Assembly: GCF_000429305.1 (NCBI RefSeq)
Contig: NZ_AUBP01000025.1
Coordinates: 1-64,000, forward strand
From: Desulfovibrio inopinatus DSM 10711
GTDB taxonomy: Bacteria > Desulfobacterota > Desulfovibrionia > Desulfovibrionales > Desulfovibrionaceae
Length of the DNA stretch: 64,000 nucleotides
Reading direction: 5' to 3'
Position numbers and translations under genes: made by a program. Below, one piece after another: positions 55,595 to 64,000 of this stretch; within the stretch, counting starts at the first letter, position 1, and every line of letters begins with the position of its first letter. The notes below the pieces were generated by a model that did not search any database, was not told the DNA's origin, and worked only from the letters and a program-made list of their open reading frames with translations.

Positions 55595-56566
55595 TTACCA
55601 GCCAAGAACGTAGGCAAAAATAAGAGGCGCCACAATGGACGCATCGGAATTGATCATAAAACGAGGCGTATCAACGTCCAATTTTCCCCACGTAATTTTT
55701 TCATTGGGAACAGCACCGGAATACGATCCATACGATGTTGTGCTGTCGCCAATCTGGGCGAAGTAAGCCCAGAACGGTGTATCCTCGAGTTCCATATCTT
55801 GAATGAGCATCGGAACAACGCATATGGGGAAATCACCGGCAATACCACCACCAATTTGGAAAAAGCCAATGGGGGCCTTCTCATCCTTCATTTGGAGGTA
55901 CCAGCTTGCCAATTTCTCCATTTGCTCGGTACCGCTCCGAACGGCATGGTGTCCACGTACATGCCCACGCATGACTTCAGAGCAAAAAATATTGCCGAGT
56001 GTGCTGTCTTCAAAACCGGGGCTGAAAATGGGGATTCCTTTTTCTTTTGCCGCGACAACCCAAGAATGCTCGACCGGAATTTGGAAAAACGATTTCACTT
56101 CAGGGTTGTCGAGCAAATCGAAAATGAACTCGTATGGAAACTTCGGATCATTGGATTCTGCGGCCACGCGCCATTGCTCAACAAGCATTGTCTGCACTTG
56201 ACGCATTACACCTTCGGGAATGCAGGTGTCGGTAACCCGGTTGAGCCCCTGGTCATAGAGTTTTTTCTCTGCTTCGGGGGACAAATCCCGATATTCGGGT
56301 ACCATTTTGTACTCATTATGATTGAAGAGGTTGAATAAATCCTCTTCAAGATTAGCAGCAGTACAACAAATCGCATGAACTTTGTCTTGACGAATCATTT
56401 CAGCCAAAGAAACACCAATCTCAGCCGTACTCATCGCTCCAGCCATGGAGAGAAACATTTTTCCCCCGCCCTGAAGCAGGTCATTCCACGCTTTGGCCGC
56501 GTCAAGCGTTTCCCGAGCGTTAAAATGACGGAAATGGGTTTCCAAAAATGAAGACACCGTAGTCAT
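55595..56566 (-). CDS. deoxyhypusine synthase-like protein
   Basis: 323 residues of the bacterial deoxyhypusine-synthase family. The catalytic Lys lies in PNEKITWGKLD, and NAD-binding stretches (SMAGAMSTAEIGV, GGGIAGDF, GSYSGAVP) are kept. Eukaryotic enzymes modify eIF5A using spermidine; bacterial relatives may act on polyamines instead. ATG 56566 has AAAGGAG upstream; the open frame reaches 56626. It diverges from fadD. Confidence 0.85.
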   Translation of the reverse strand: MTTVSSFLETHFRHFNARETLDAAKAWNDLLQGGGKMFLSMAGAMSTAEIGVSLAEMIRQDKVHAICCTAANLEEDLFNLFNHNEYKMVPEYRDLSPEAEKKLYDQGLNRVTDTCIPEGVMRQVQTMLVEQWRVAAESNDPKFPYEFIFDLLDNPEVKSFFQIPVEHSWVVAAKEKGIPIFSPGFEDSTLGNIFCSEVMRGHVRGHHAVRSGTEQMEKLASWYLQMKDEKAPIGFFQIGGGIAGDFPICVVPMLIQDMELEDTPFWAYFAQIGDSTTSYGSYSGAVPNEKITWGKLDVDTPRFMINSDASIVAPLIFAYVLGW

Positions 56567-56903
56567 GTGGACTCCTTTATAAAGAAAAACATCATACACA
56601 CGGTCGTTACCCAGAGGGCACTCCATGTTTTAAGGGTGATCACCAACAGGCGAAACAGTATCTGATCACGGAGCGAACGCGCGTCAGATAGCACGATTCA
56701 ATAGTGTTAAAAAGTCTTCTGCAATGCTCGTATCAACAGGATATGAACGCTTGCTTATTGGATACACAACCTCTGCTCATGAACATCAATCACCTCAACA
56801 AGAGAGATCACAACGGGATCATTTACAATATCTCAAACATCCCGTAAGAGCGAGGTTACTCATCATTGTTGTTCATTCCATGCCGTCCGCGCACATTGTG
56901 TCC

Positions 56904-56924
56904 TTTGCTCGTATATCGAGCAAA
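56904..56924. promoter_or_regulatory. palindrome in the fadD leader, possible operator
   Basis: TTTGCTCG (56904-56911), TATAT, then CGAGCAAA (56917-56924): 8-bp perfect arms in the 504-base gap between the deoxyhypusine-synthase-like gene and fadD. The layout fits a FadR/TetR-type operator for fatty acid use. The gap holds no other feature that I can support. Confidence 0.4.
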
Positions 56925-57070
56925 CACGACAACGCATGCAGTAACCATCAATGTCACGGAGAATGCGATCGTATTTCTACCACCCAAGACGGACTATCAC
57001 ATTTTCCGTTTTTGAGGACGTTCTCTACCGGTAAGTGCCCGAGTCTTTTGGTCGTTAACAAGGAAGCAGC

Positions 57071-58774
57071 ATGGCCGATACATTCTCCCGTCCCTGGCTC
57101 TCACAATATGCCGACATCGTAAAAAATCCGATGTCGTATGAAGAAAAACCGCTTTTTTCCATATTGGACGCCGCAGCAGAGTCGTCACCGAAACGAACAG
57201 CTATCCGTTTTAAAAACACCCACATCAGCTACCAGCGTCTTAGAACACTCAGTGAAACCGTTGCCGGGGGATTGGCTGCGAGCGGATACGGACCAGGCGA
57301 CCGTATTGCCATCATGTTGCCCAACCTTCCTCAAACCATCATTGCATATCTCGGCGTCCTCAAAGCGGGTTGCACCGTTGTCATGGTCAACCCATTGTAC
57401 ATGGATACCGAACTCAACCACATCCTATCCGACGCCAGCATCAAGGCCTTGTTTATTCTTGACAGGCTCTACGTCAAGCACAAAACATTACTTGACCAAC
57501 ATAATCTTAATAATATTTATGTTACTGGAATTGCCGATGGCTTGTCATTTCCACTGAACCTGATCTACCCATTCAAAGCTCGCAAAGAGGGAACCCACCC
57601 CTATATCCCATATGACTGGAAACACGTTCAACCGTTTTCCTTACTCACCTCGGGAAAAACACCGTTGAGCGTCTCCACAATCGACCCCAAGCGTGACCTT
57701 GCCGCCATTCAGTATACGGGTGGAACTACAGGGCTGGCCAAAGGCGTCATGCTGAGTCATTTCAATCTCCTCACCAATGTGGCGCAATGTCGCGCCATGC
57801 TTCACTCCATTGGAGAAAAGCCCGAAGTTTTTTTAGGACTCCTACCGTACTTCCATATTTACGGACTAACAGTCTGTTTGAACTATGCCATGGCATGCCG
57901 AGCCACCTTGGTTCCTGTCCCACGGTTTATCCCTTTAGAAACACTGAAGGCCATCCATAAAACCAAACCCACGGTTTTTCCTGGGGCTCCATCGGTGTAT
58001 ATTGCCCTCATGCAACAAAAGGACTTTGAGCGCTACGATGTGTCCAGCATTACCTACTGCGTCTCAGGGTCAGCCCCCATGCCCGTAGAACTCATGGAAC
58101 GATTTGAAAAGGTTGCCAATGCAAAAATCCTGGAAGGCTACGGTCTCAGCGAAGCATCACCCGTAACTCATCTTAATCCTATCAGTGGGAAACGAAAAGC
58201 AGGCTCCATTGGTCTACCGTTCCCCGATACCGACGCTCGTATTGTCGATTTAGAGACGGGAACACAAGATATGCCCATAGGCCAACCCGGTGAATTGATC
58301 GTGAAAGGCCCGCAAGTCATGCAAGGCTATCTTAATCAACCAGAAGAAACCAACGATGCCTTACGTGACGGTTGGCTTTACACTGGAGATATTGCGGTTA
58401 TGGACGACGAAGGTTATTTTTTCATTGTCGACCGTAAGAAAGACATCATCCTTGCGGGTGGATTCAATGTCTACCCTCGAGAAGTGGAAGAAGCACTGTA
58501 TGAATATCCCGATGTGGCCGAAGCAGTCGTATTCGGAGCTCCACATCACACACGTGGTGAGATCGTCAAGGCCGTCATCGTTCCCCGTGAAGGAACATCG
58601 CCCCAAAAGTCGGATGTCCTATTATTTTTGCGAAAACGCCTCGCCCACTATAAAGTCCCGAAATCCGTAGAGATACGAGATACCCTTCCCAAGAGTATGG
58701 TCGGTAAAGTGCTGCGCCGAGTTTTACGAGAAGAAGAAAAAGAACGTATCGACGCTCAACACACTTCCGCTTAA
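57071..58774 (+). CDS. fadD: long-chain fatty-acid-CoA ligase
   Basis: 567 residues of the acyl-adenylate-forming family. The AMP motif is YTGGTTGLAKGVML, A5 is GYGLSEASP, A7 YTGDIAV, and the C-terminal Lys lies in MVGKVLRR. It activates fatty acids to acyl-CoA. AAGGAA precedes the ATG. Confidence 0.9.
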   Translation: MADTFSRPWLSQYADIVKNPMSYEEKPLFSILDAAAESSPKRTAIRFKNTHISYQRLRTLSETVAGGLAASGYGPGDRIAIMLPNLPQTIIAYLGVLKAGCTVVMVNPLYMDTELNHILSDASIKALFILDRLYVKHKTLLDQHNLNNIYVTGIADGLSFPLNLIYPFKARKEGTHPYIPYDWKHVQPFSLLTSGKTPLSVSTIDPKRDLAAIQYTGGTTGLAKGVMLSHFNLLTNVAQCRAMLHSIGEKPEVFLGLLPYFHIYGLTVCLNYAMACRATLVPVPRFIPLETLKAIHKTKPTVFPGAPSVYIALMQQKDFERYDVSSITYCVSGSAPMPVELMERFEKVANAKILEGYGLSEASPVTHLNPISGKRKAGSIGLPFPDTDARIVDLETGTQDMPIGQPGELIVKGPQVMQGYLNQPEETNDALRDGWLYTGDIAVMDDEGYFFIVDRKKDIILAGGFNVYPREVEEALYEYPDVAEAVVFGAPHHTRGEIVKAVIVPREGTSPQKSDVLLFLRKRLAHYKVPKSVEIRDTLPKSMVGKVLRRVLREEEKERIDAQHTSA

Positions 58775-58783
58775 TGTATATTT

Positions 58784-58825
58784 GCCATGTAAAACGCCTG
58801 ACCAGAGTCAGGCGTTTTACATGGC
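58784..58825. terminator. bidirectional terminator between fadD and dxs
   Basis: A 19-bp perfect stem (58784-58802 and 58807-58825) with a 4-base loop separates the convergent fadD and dxs genes. Tracts of four A or T sit within the stem. Confidence 0.75.
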
Positions 58826-58840
58826 TTTATCAGGACTTCG

Positions 58841-60742
58841 CTACGCAAGAAGCGATTCGATCGCTTTTTTAATTCCATTGCTATCAAGACCAAGATTCGA
58901 GCGGAGGAGACGTTGTGGTCCGTGCTCGACAAATTGATCCGGCAACCCTACACGGCAAATACGCACATTATGCAAAGCGTCGTGATCGGCCAAGCATTCG
59001 AGAACGGCAGAACTCAGTCCACCAACTTTCGTATTTTCTTCAACAAGAATAAGTTTGTCGTGTGTTTTCGCCAACTCAAGAATTTGTGCTTCTGGCAACG
59101 GCTTCACAAAGCGCGTATTGAACACTGCAATATCAACGCCTTTTTCTTTCTTCAATTCTTCTGCAGCGACAAGAGCAGGATGAACGCGTGATCCAATGGC
59201 GATAACCGCCGCATCCGCTCCGTCACGCAACAGTTCCCCTTCTCCAATGGTGATCGTTTTGGGCGTCGCCGAAAGAGTTGCTCCCACTCCAACACCACGA
59301 GGATACCGAATTGCCACCGGGGAATTCATAGATACCGCGGTTGTCAGCATACTCTGCAATTCTGCTTCATCCTTGGGTGCCATAACCGTTATATTGGGAA
59401 TATGCCGCAAGTAGGACAAATCAAAGGCACCGTGGTGAGTTGCGCCATCTTCGCCAACGAGACCTCCTCGGTCGAGACAGAGCACAACATGAAGGTTCTG
59501 CAAGCACACGTCGTGTACGATCTGATCGTAGGATCGTTGGAGAAACGTCGAATAGATGGCGACAACCGGAACAAATCCCTGACTGGCCAAACCGGCAGCA
59601 AACGTGACGGCATGCTGCTCGCAGATGCCAACATCGACAAATTGCTCAGGATAGTTCTTGGCAAAACATGCCAAACCGGTCCCTTCGGGCATCGCCGCTG
59701 TTATAGCCACAATTTTTTTGTTTTCCTTTGCCAACGTGCACAAGGTATCGCCGAAGACCTTGGTATAGGAAGGCAATCCTCCAGGGCCAAGCTTTTCCGC
59801 TGCTCCTGTTTCCGGCTCAAACGAACCTACTCCATGAAAGTACGTTGGATTCGATTCAGCCGGTGTATAGCCTTTTCCTTTAGTGGTCAGGGCATGCACC
59901 AAAACAGGACCATCGAGTTCCTTAACCTGTTCGAAAACCTCGACCATTTGTTCTATGTTATGACCATCAATAGGACCAACATAGTTAAACCGAAAGGCTT
60001 CAAACAACATTCCCGGAGTGAAGAAATTCTTTACGGATTCTTCTGTACGTTTGGCATAGGTAACGAGATCGTCACCAAACGGAAACTGCTTCAAACGTGA
60101 TTCCATGTCCTTTTTAAATCGCAGAAACCAACGATTGGAGAGCTTGCGGCTTAAAAAGAGCGACAATGCGCCCACATTAGGGGAAATGGACATTTCATTG
60201 TCGTTGAGTACCACCAGCAGCTTGCGGCCTTCCCCACCGGCCTGGTTAAGGCCTTCATAGGCCAATCCCCCGGTCATGGACCCGTCACCAATCACCGCGA
60301 CAACATGATTGTCCTCATTATTCAGATCTCTCGCCATAGCCATACCCAAGGCGGCAGAAATGGATGTGCTCGAATGGCCGACACCAAAGTGGTCATACGG
60401 GCTTTCAGCCGGCCGGGGAAATCCGCTGACCCCGCCGTATGTACGCAAGGTATGGAAAGTTTCGAGGCGGCCGGTCAGAATTTTGTAAGCATAGGCTTGG
60501 TGACCAACATCCCAAATAATTTTGTCGTCTTTCGGATGAAACGCCTTGAGCAGTGCGAGGGTCAACTCCACAACGCCAAGCGATGGCGCCAAATGCCCTC
60601 CGTTCATGGAGACCGTGCTGATAATAAGCTGACGTACCTCATCGGCAAGCCCCCGAAGCTCATCCAGACTCATATTGGCCACGATACCGGGTGTTTTAAC
60701 TTCCGGCAAAAGACACAGCCGGCAGTCGAGAGATTGACTCAT
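58841..60742 (-). CDS. dxs: 1-deoxy-D-xylulose-5-phosphate synthase Dxs
   Basis: 633 residues. It makes DXP from pyruvate and glyceraldehyde-3-phosphate, the first step of the MEP isoprenoid route. The TPP site is GDGSMTGGLAYEGLN with GHSSTSIS; the transketolase region has DRGGLVGEDGATHHG. ATG 60742 is 7 bases from GGAGG; the ATG at 60748 is too close. It is the last gene of the proS-dxs operon. Confidence 0.96.
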   Translation of the reverse strand: MSQSLDCRLCLLPEVKTPGIVANMSLDELRGLADEVRQLIISTVSMNGGHLAPSLGVVELTLALLKAFHPKDDKIIWDVGHQAYAYKILTGRLETFHTLRTYGGVSGFPRPAESPYDHFGVGHSSTSISAALGMAMARDLNNEDNHVVAVIGDGSMTGGLAYEGLNQAGGEGRKLLVVLNDNEMSISPNVGALSLFLSRKLSNRWFLRFKKDMESRLKQFPFGDDLVTYAKRTEESVKNFFTPGMLFEAFRFNYVGPIDGHNIEQMVEVFEQVKELDGPVLVHALTTKGKGYTPAESNPTYFHGVGSFEPETGAAEKLGPGGLPSYTKVFGDTLCTLAKENKKIVAITAAMPEGTGLACFAKNYPEQFVDVGICEQHAVTFAAGLASQGFVPVVAIYSTFLQRSYDQIVHDVCLQNLHVVLCLDRGGLVGEDGATHHGAFDLSYLRHIPNITVMAPKDEAELQSMLTTAVSMNSPVAIRYPRGVGVGATLSATPKTITIGEGELLRDGADAAVIAIGSRVHPALVAAEELKKEKGVDIAVFNTRFVKPLPEAQILELAKTHDKLILVEENTKVGGLSSAVLECLADHDALHNVRICRVGLPDQFVEHGPQRLLRSNLGLDSNGIKKAIESLLA

Positions 60743-60854
60743 AATCATGCCTCCGGTGATTCATTATCCTTCATCAGGGTAACAGGAATCACCCGGTGTC
60801 GGTGGTGTGCGCAATATGTCATCGAACACACCACGTTAGAAAAAAACACGCGAC

Positions 60855-61748
60855 TTAGTTGACGCGTTCAACAATATAGGCCGCGAGCTCTCGTAAAAAG
60901 TCCGCATGCTCTCCGCGGTACGGAGAAAGGCTTTCCAAGGCGGTGGCAATACGCTCTTCGGCAAGTCGCTTGCTCTCTTCAATACCTAACAGCGCTGGAT
61001 AGGTGCTCTTACCCTGGGCTTCATCGCTTCCTACAGGCTTGCCGAGGTCAGCTTCGTTGCCGACGACATCAAGAATATCATCGACAATCTGAAAGGCGAT
61101 ACCGATTTCCCGCCCATATTCACGTGCCCGCCGAATATCTTCCGTCGAGGCTTGGGCAAGAATGGCACCGCACACACACGGAGCCGTAATGAGTGCTCCA
61201 GTCTTTCTCGCGTGCATATCGCGCAGCTCCGGTAAGGAAACTCCTTCCCGGGCTGTGAATCCCATATCGATGGTTTGACCTCCCACCATGCCCGCGGCTC
61301 CGGCTGCTTTGGTTGCCTCAATCATTGCCTTGAGAATAGACTTACTCGGGATGAATGCCGAAGTTTTGGCCATGAGTGCAAATGCCTCGGTCAACAACGC
61401 ATCCCCGGCCAAAATAGCGACAGCTTCGCCAAACATTTTATGGTTCGACGGCTTTCCGCGGCGCAGGTCATCGTCATCCATTGCCGGTAGATCATCATGG
61501 ATCAGCGAATAGGTATGAATAAATTCAAAAGCGCAGGCAAAAGAACGGATATCAATACTAGCCGCACCGTGCATCATGGCGAAGCTCAAGCATAGTACCG
61601 GACGCAGGCGTTTTCCACCGGCCTTGAGGCTATACTCCATGGCTTCAAGCAACTGCGGTGGAATACCCTTGTCTTGTAAAGCAGTTCCAAAAAACTCCTC
61701 CACAGTTGCAGCGCGAAGGCGCAGTTTTTCCTTAATCGTCACGGTCAT
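60855..61748 (-). CDS. ispA: polyprenyl (geranyl/farnesyl) diphosphate synthase IspA
   Basis: 297 residues. The first Asp-rich motif DDLPAMDDDDLRRG and the second DDILD are present, with GGKRLRP. It joins isoprenoid units made from DXP, so it belongs with dxs. ATG 61748 with GAGGGGG upstream overlaps xseB by 17 bases. Confidence 0.92.
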   Translation of the reverse strand: MTVTIKEKLRLRAATVEEFFGTALQDKGIPPQLLEAMEYSLKAGGKRLRPVLCLSFAMMHGAASIDIRSFACAFEFIHTYSLIHDDLPAMDDDDLRRGKPSNHKMFGEAVAILAGDALLTEAFALMAKTSAFIPSKSILKAMIEATKAAGAAGMVGGQTIDMGFTAREGVSLPELRDMHARKTGALITAPCVCGAILAQASTEDIRRAREYGREIGIAFQIVDDILDVVGNEADLGKPVGSDEAQGKSTYPALLGIEESKRLAEERIATALESLSPYRGEHADFLRELAAYIVERVN

Positions 61749-61995
61749 CCCCCTCACCGTATACGGGTATTTCGGTCTCGTCTTCTTCATCGGGTGTTTG
61801 CCCCGATACATCTTCAACGGTCGCTTGCTCAATTTCCAGGCGTGCCACGTCCAGCCGTTGACGGCATGATGCAGCAAGTGAAACTCCTTGCTTGTACAGG
61901 GTGACGCCTTTCTCCAAGGGCAACTCTCCAGACTCAAGCTGTTCCACGATGGCCTTGAGCTTGGCCAATTGTTTTTCAAAATTTATATTTTTCAT
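61732..61995 (-). CDS. xseB: exonuclease VII small subunit XseB
   Basis: 87 residues: the two-helix XseB domain (FEKQLAKLKAIVEQLESGELPLEK) and an acidic tail. It overlaps xseA by ATGA and binds its C-terminal coiled coil. Confidence 0.92.
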   Translation of the reverse strand: MKNINFEKQLAKLKAIVEQLESGELPLEKGVTLYKQGVSLAASCRQRLDVARLEIEQATVEDVSGQTPDEEDETEIPVYGEGDDRDD

Positions 61996-63395
61996 TCGTT
62001 GGAGTCCTGTTCGACCGAGGTCACGCGCGCCTCCATCCCTCCGTCGGCAAGACGGATCGAAAGAGACTCACCCATATCGACCTGTTTGACGCTGCGTACG
62101 AGTTTTCCACTGTCGAGCTTACGCACAAGACCATATCCCCGCGTCAACGGTTCCAAAGGATCAAGGCCAGCCAAGCGGATTTCAAGCCGTTCCAGTTCCA
62201 TCTGTTTTTCGTCAAACCATCGACGCGCGCAAAACGTAAGCTGTTTTGCCAGGGCATCGACTTCAGTACGTTTGGCAATAACCGAAGACATCCCGAAAGC
62301 CTGATGAAGTCGATTTTCCAAATTTTCCACAGCTCTTGTCTTGGACGTCGTCAATTCTCGACCGATACGGCGTAAACGGTCCAAGAAAACATCCAGGCGC
62401 TCTTCAATGCGTTCCAAACGCTGCCCCGGTGAAAGCCATCGAAGTCGCTGCTCGGCTTCCGATAACCGTGTCTCTTTGCCGGCAAGCCACATTCGAGCAG
62501 CTTTTGCCAAAGCGGCTTCGGATTCATCAACCTGCTGCATAAGCTGGTCCCGATCCACCCACAGCAGTTGTGCCGCATGGCTTGGGGTCGCGGCACGTAC
62601 GTCGGCGACCAAATCTGCAATGGTCACATCGACTTCATGGCCAACTCCAGTCATTACCGGAATGGGACTTTCAAAAATTGCGGTTGCAACCTCAATGGTA
62701 TTGAAGGCCCACAAATCTTCAATGGAACCGCCACCGCGAACAAGAACCGCCGCTTGCGCCCAACCGTCACGACCGGCAGCGCGCAATGCTTTGGCAATTT
62801 GGGCAGGCGCCGCGTCACCTTGGACCAACGTCGGATAGAGCCGAAGCTGACATCCGAATCCTCTGTTCTCTCCGACACGCAGGAAATCTTGTAAAGCAGC
62901 CGCGGTTGGTGCGGTGATCACCGCCAGGCGTGTAGGGTGAACAGGCATGGGACGTTTGCGTTCCAGCGCGAAATAGCCTTTTGATGAAAGTTCCTGCTTG
63001 AGTGCTTCGAATTCGAGATAAAGCCGCCCCGCTCCCATGTCTTCGACCAACTCGGCCACAAGCTGATAAACGCCGCGCGGTGCATAGACCGTCAACCGTC
63101 CGGCACACAGCACTTCCATCCCATTTTGCAGCCAGGATGCTTGAACGTCGATGGGTTGGACTTCGCCGGTGAGCGGATCAATCCGTTCACCGCCAACGGT
63201 ACCGGCCAGTCTGGTATTTTTGAACCAGACAACACCGAGTGCAGCCAGTTCGTCTTTGAGCGTAAAATACAGATGCCCGGAACCGGGCCGGGACAGGTTG
63301 GAAACCTGTCCCCGCACAAAAACAAATGGAAACTGCGCTTCGACCACATCTTTGATCGCTGTGGTGAGTTCGCCGACACCGAAGATATGGGGCAT
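61992..63395 (-). CDS. xseA: exonuclease VII large subunit XseA
   Basis: 467 residues: an N-terminal OB fold (about 1-100) and the catalytic XseA domain (about 120-300, with VLVRGGGSIEDLWAFN and GVGHEVDVTIAD), then a long coiled coil. It degrades single-stranded DNA from both ends. ATG 63395 is favoured by family alignment, with a weak TAGGG upstream; the frame is open to 63440. Confidence 0.93.
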   Translation of the reverse strand: MPHIFGVGELTTAIKDVVEAQFPFVFVRGQVSNLSRPGSGHLYFTLKDELAALGVVWFKNTRLAGTVGGERIDPLTGEVQPIDVQASWLQNGMEVLCAGRLTVYAPRGVYQLVAELVEDMGAGRLYLEFEALKQELSSKGYFALERKRPMPVHPTRLAVITAPTAAALQDFLRVGENRGFGCQLRLYPTLVQGDAAPAQIAKALRAAGRDGWAQAAVLVRGGGSIEDLWAFNTIEVATAIFESPIPVMTGVGHEVDVTIADLVADVRAATPSHAAQLLWVDRDQLMQQVDESEAALAKAARMWLAGKETRLSEAEQRLRWLSPGQRLERIEERLDVFLDRLRRIGRELTTSKTRAVENLENRLHQAFGMSSVIAKRTEVDALAKQLTFCARRWFDEKQMELERLEIRLAGLDPLEPLTRGYGLVRKLDSGKLVRSVKQVDMGESLSIRLADGGMEARVTSVEQDSNE

Positions 63396-63400
63396 GTGCC

Positions 63401-64000
63401 CTACCGTGTCTCCCAACCGGAACGAATCTGATCGCGCCAAGCCGTAAATGCCGCGACAAAATCGTCCAAGCTTAGTTCGGTTTTCTCACCCGTCCGCCGA
63501 TCTTTGGCTTCGATAACGCCCTTCGCCAATCCCTTGCCGCCCAAAACAAGCTGCAAAGGATATCCGACAAGGTCAGCGTCTTTGAACTTGACGCCGGGGC
63601 GTTCATCGCGGTCATCCACAATACAATCGGCTCCCGTCGACTCGATCAGATCGGACAATTCGTATGCTTTTTCACGGGCAGCTTCGTCTTTGGGAGACAA
63701 CAGGAGCAACGCGACTTCAAACGGTGCAATTGGAGGGGGAAAATAGATACCGTTTTCATCAAAGTTCTGCTCAATAGCCGCGGCAATGACACGCGATACG
63801 CCAATACCGTAACAGCCCATAATCATAAACTGTTCTTTGCCATTTTCATCAAGGAACGTTGCATTCATGGCCTTGGAATACTTGAGTCCCAACTTGAAAA
63901 CATGTCCGACTTCGATCCCTTTGGTCAGTTCCAGCGATTGCCCACATTTCGGGCAGGGATCGCTTTCCGTGATATTCCGCAAATCAGCGTAGACATCAAC
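63401..64000 (-). CDS. proS: prolyl-tRNA synthetase ProS, C-terminal part
   Basis: The gene runs off the right edge. The visible 199 residues include [12 protein letters not shown] from the insertion domain, the class II motif 3 ([14 protein letters not shown]) and the anticodon-binding domain ([18 protein letters not shown]). It is the 3' end of a bacterial-type ProS of normally about 570 residues. The stop lies 5 bases before the xseA start. Confidence 0.95.
   Translation of the reverse strand, partial: VDVYADLRNITESDPCPKCGQSLELTKGIEVGHVFKLGLKYSKAMNATFLDENGKEQFMIMGCYGIGVSRVIAAAIEQNFDENGIYFPPPIAPFEVALLLLSPKDEAAREKAYELSDLIESTGADCIVDDRDERPGVKFKDADLVGYPLQLVLGGKGLAKGVIEAKDRRTGEKTELSLDDFVAAFTAWRDQIRSGWETR

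Noticed and set aside
56724-57122. 132-codon open frame in the fadD leader
   Set aside because: It overlaps the fadD start, has no ribosome site and no recognisable sequence pattern.

Overview
The window looks like chromosomal DNA from a sulfate-reducing Desulfovibrio-type bacterium (Desulfovibrionales, formerly Deltaproteobacteria). This is inference from gene content. The strongest pointers are a Ccm cytochrome c maturation cluster with the cysteine-type CcmE (C127-P-S-K-Y131), a minimal SufC/SufB-like pair, IorAB with a neighbouring NtrC-like regulator, a bacterial deoxyhypusine-synthase-like protein, and a vgrG/DUF2169/DUF3540/DUF4150 module. GC content is moderate, and genes are dense and often overlap by ATGA or GTGA.

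Layout. 1-130: two tandem promoter-like sequences on the minus strand, each with an A-tract, TTGACG and a 17-base spacer, pointing off the left edge; they resemble rRNA or tRNA promoters. 225-14.6 kb: an accessory, partly decayed region. It holds a frameshifted hybrid histidine kinase, a PocR-PAS histidine kinase with its response regulator, a Crp/Fnr regulator with a DUF4242 protein, a C45-type acyltransferase/hydrolase with a TetR regulator and a palindromic operator, a broken relBE toxin-antitoxin pair, a secreted PPC-like protein, a divergent DUF169/LysR pair, a short-chain dehydrogenase relic, a DUF362 ferredoxin protein and a frameshifted metallo-beta-lactamase-fold lipoprotein. 14.8-21.8 kb: a type VI secretion tip module (VgrG, DUF2169-pentapeptide fusion, pentapeptide protein, DUF3540, DUF4150 PAAR-like) with no recognisable toxin.

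21.8-64 kb: conserved core genes. In order: a YdjM-like membrane protein, SufBC, rhomboid protease, an RluD-CoaE fusion, a zinc alcohol dehydrogenase with MscS, the guaB-guaA-tatB-hisB-lipoprotein-hisA-copZ operon, the livKHMGF branched-chain amino acid transporter, ccmEFABCD with a TPR gene, a CBS/CNNM-type protein, an AlgX/AlgJ-like protein, nadD, proA, a membrane TPR protein, iorAB and the degenerate sigma-54-type regulator, a deoxyhypusine-synthase-like gene divergent from fadD, and a proS-xseA-xseB-ispA-dxs operon whose proS runs off the right edge.

No tRNA, rRNA, CRISPR array, insertion sequence or prophage was recognised. The items most worth a second look are the toxin-less T6SS tip module, the NtrC-family protein that has lost its ATPase and sigma-54 contact residues, the palindromic operator beside the C45/TetR pair, and the cluster of at least five broken genes in the first 15 kb.
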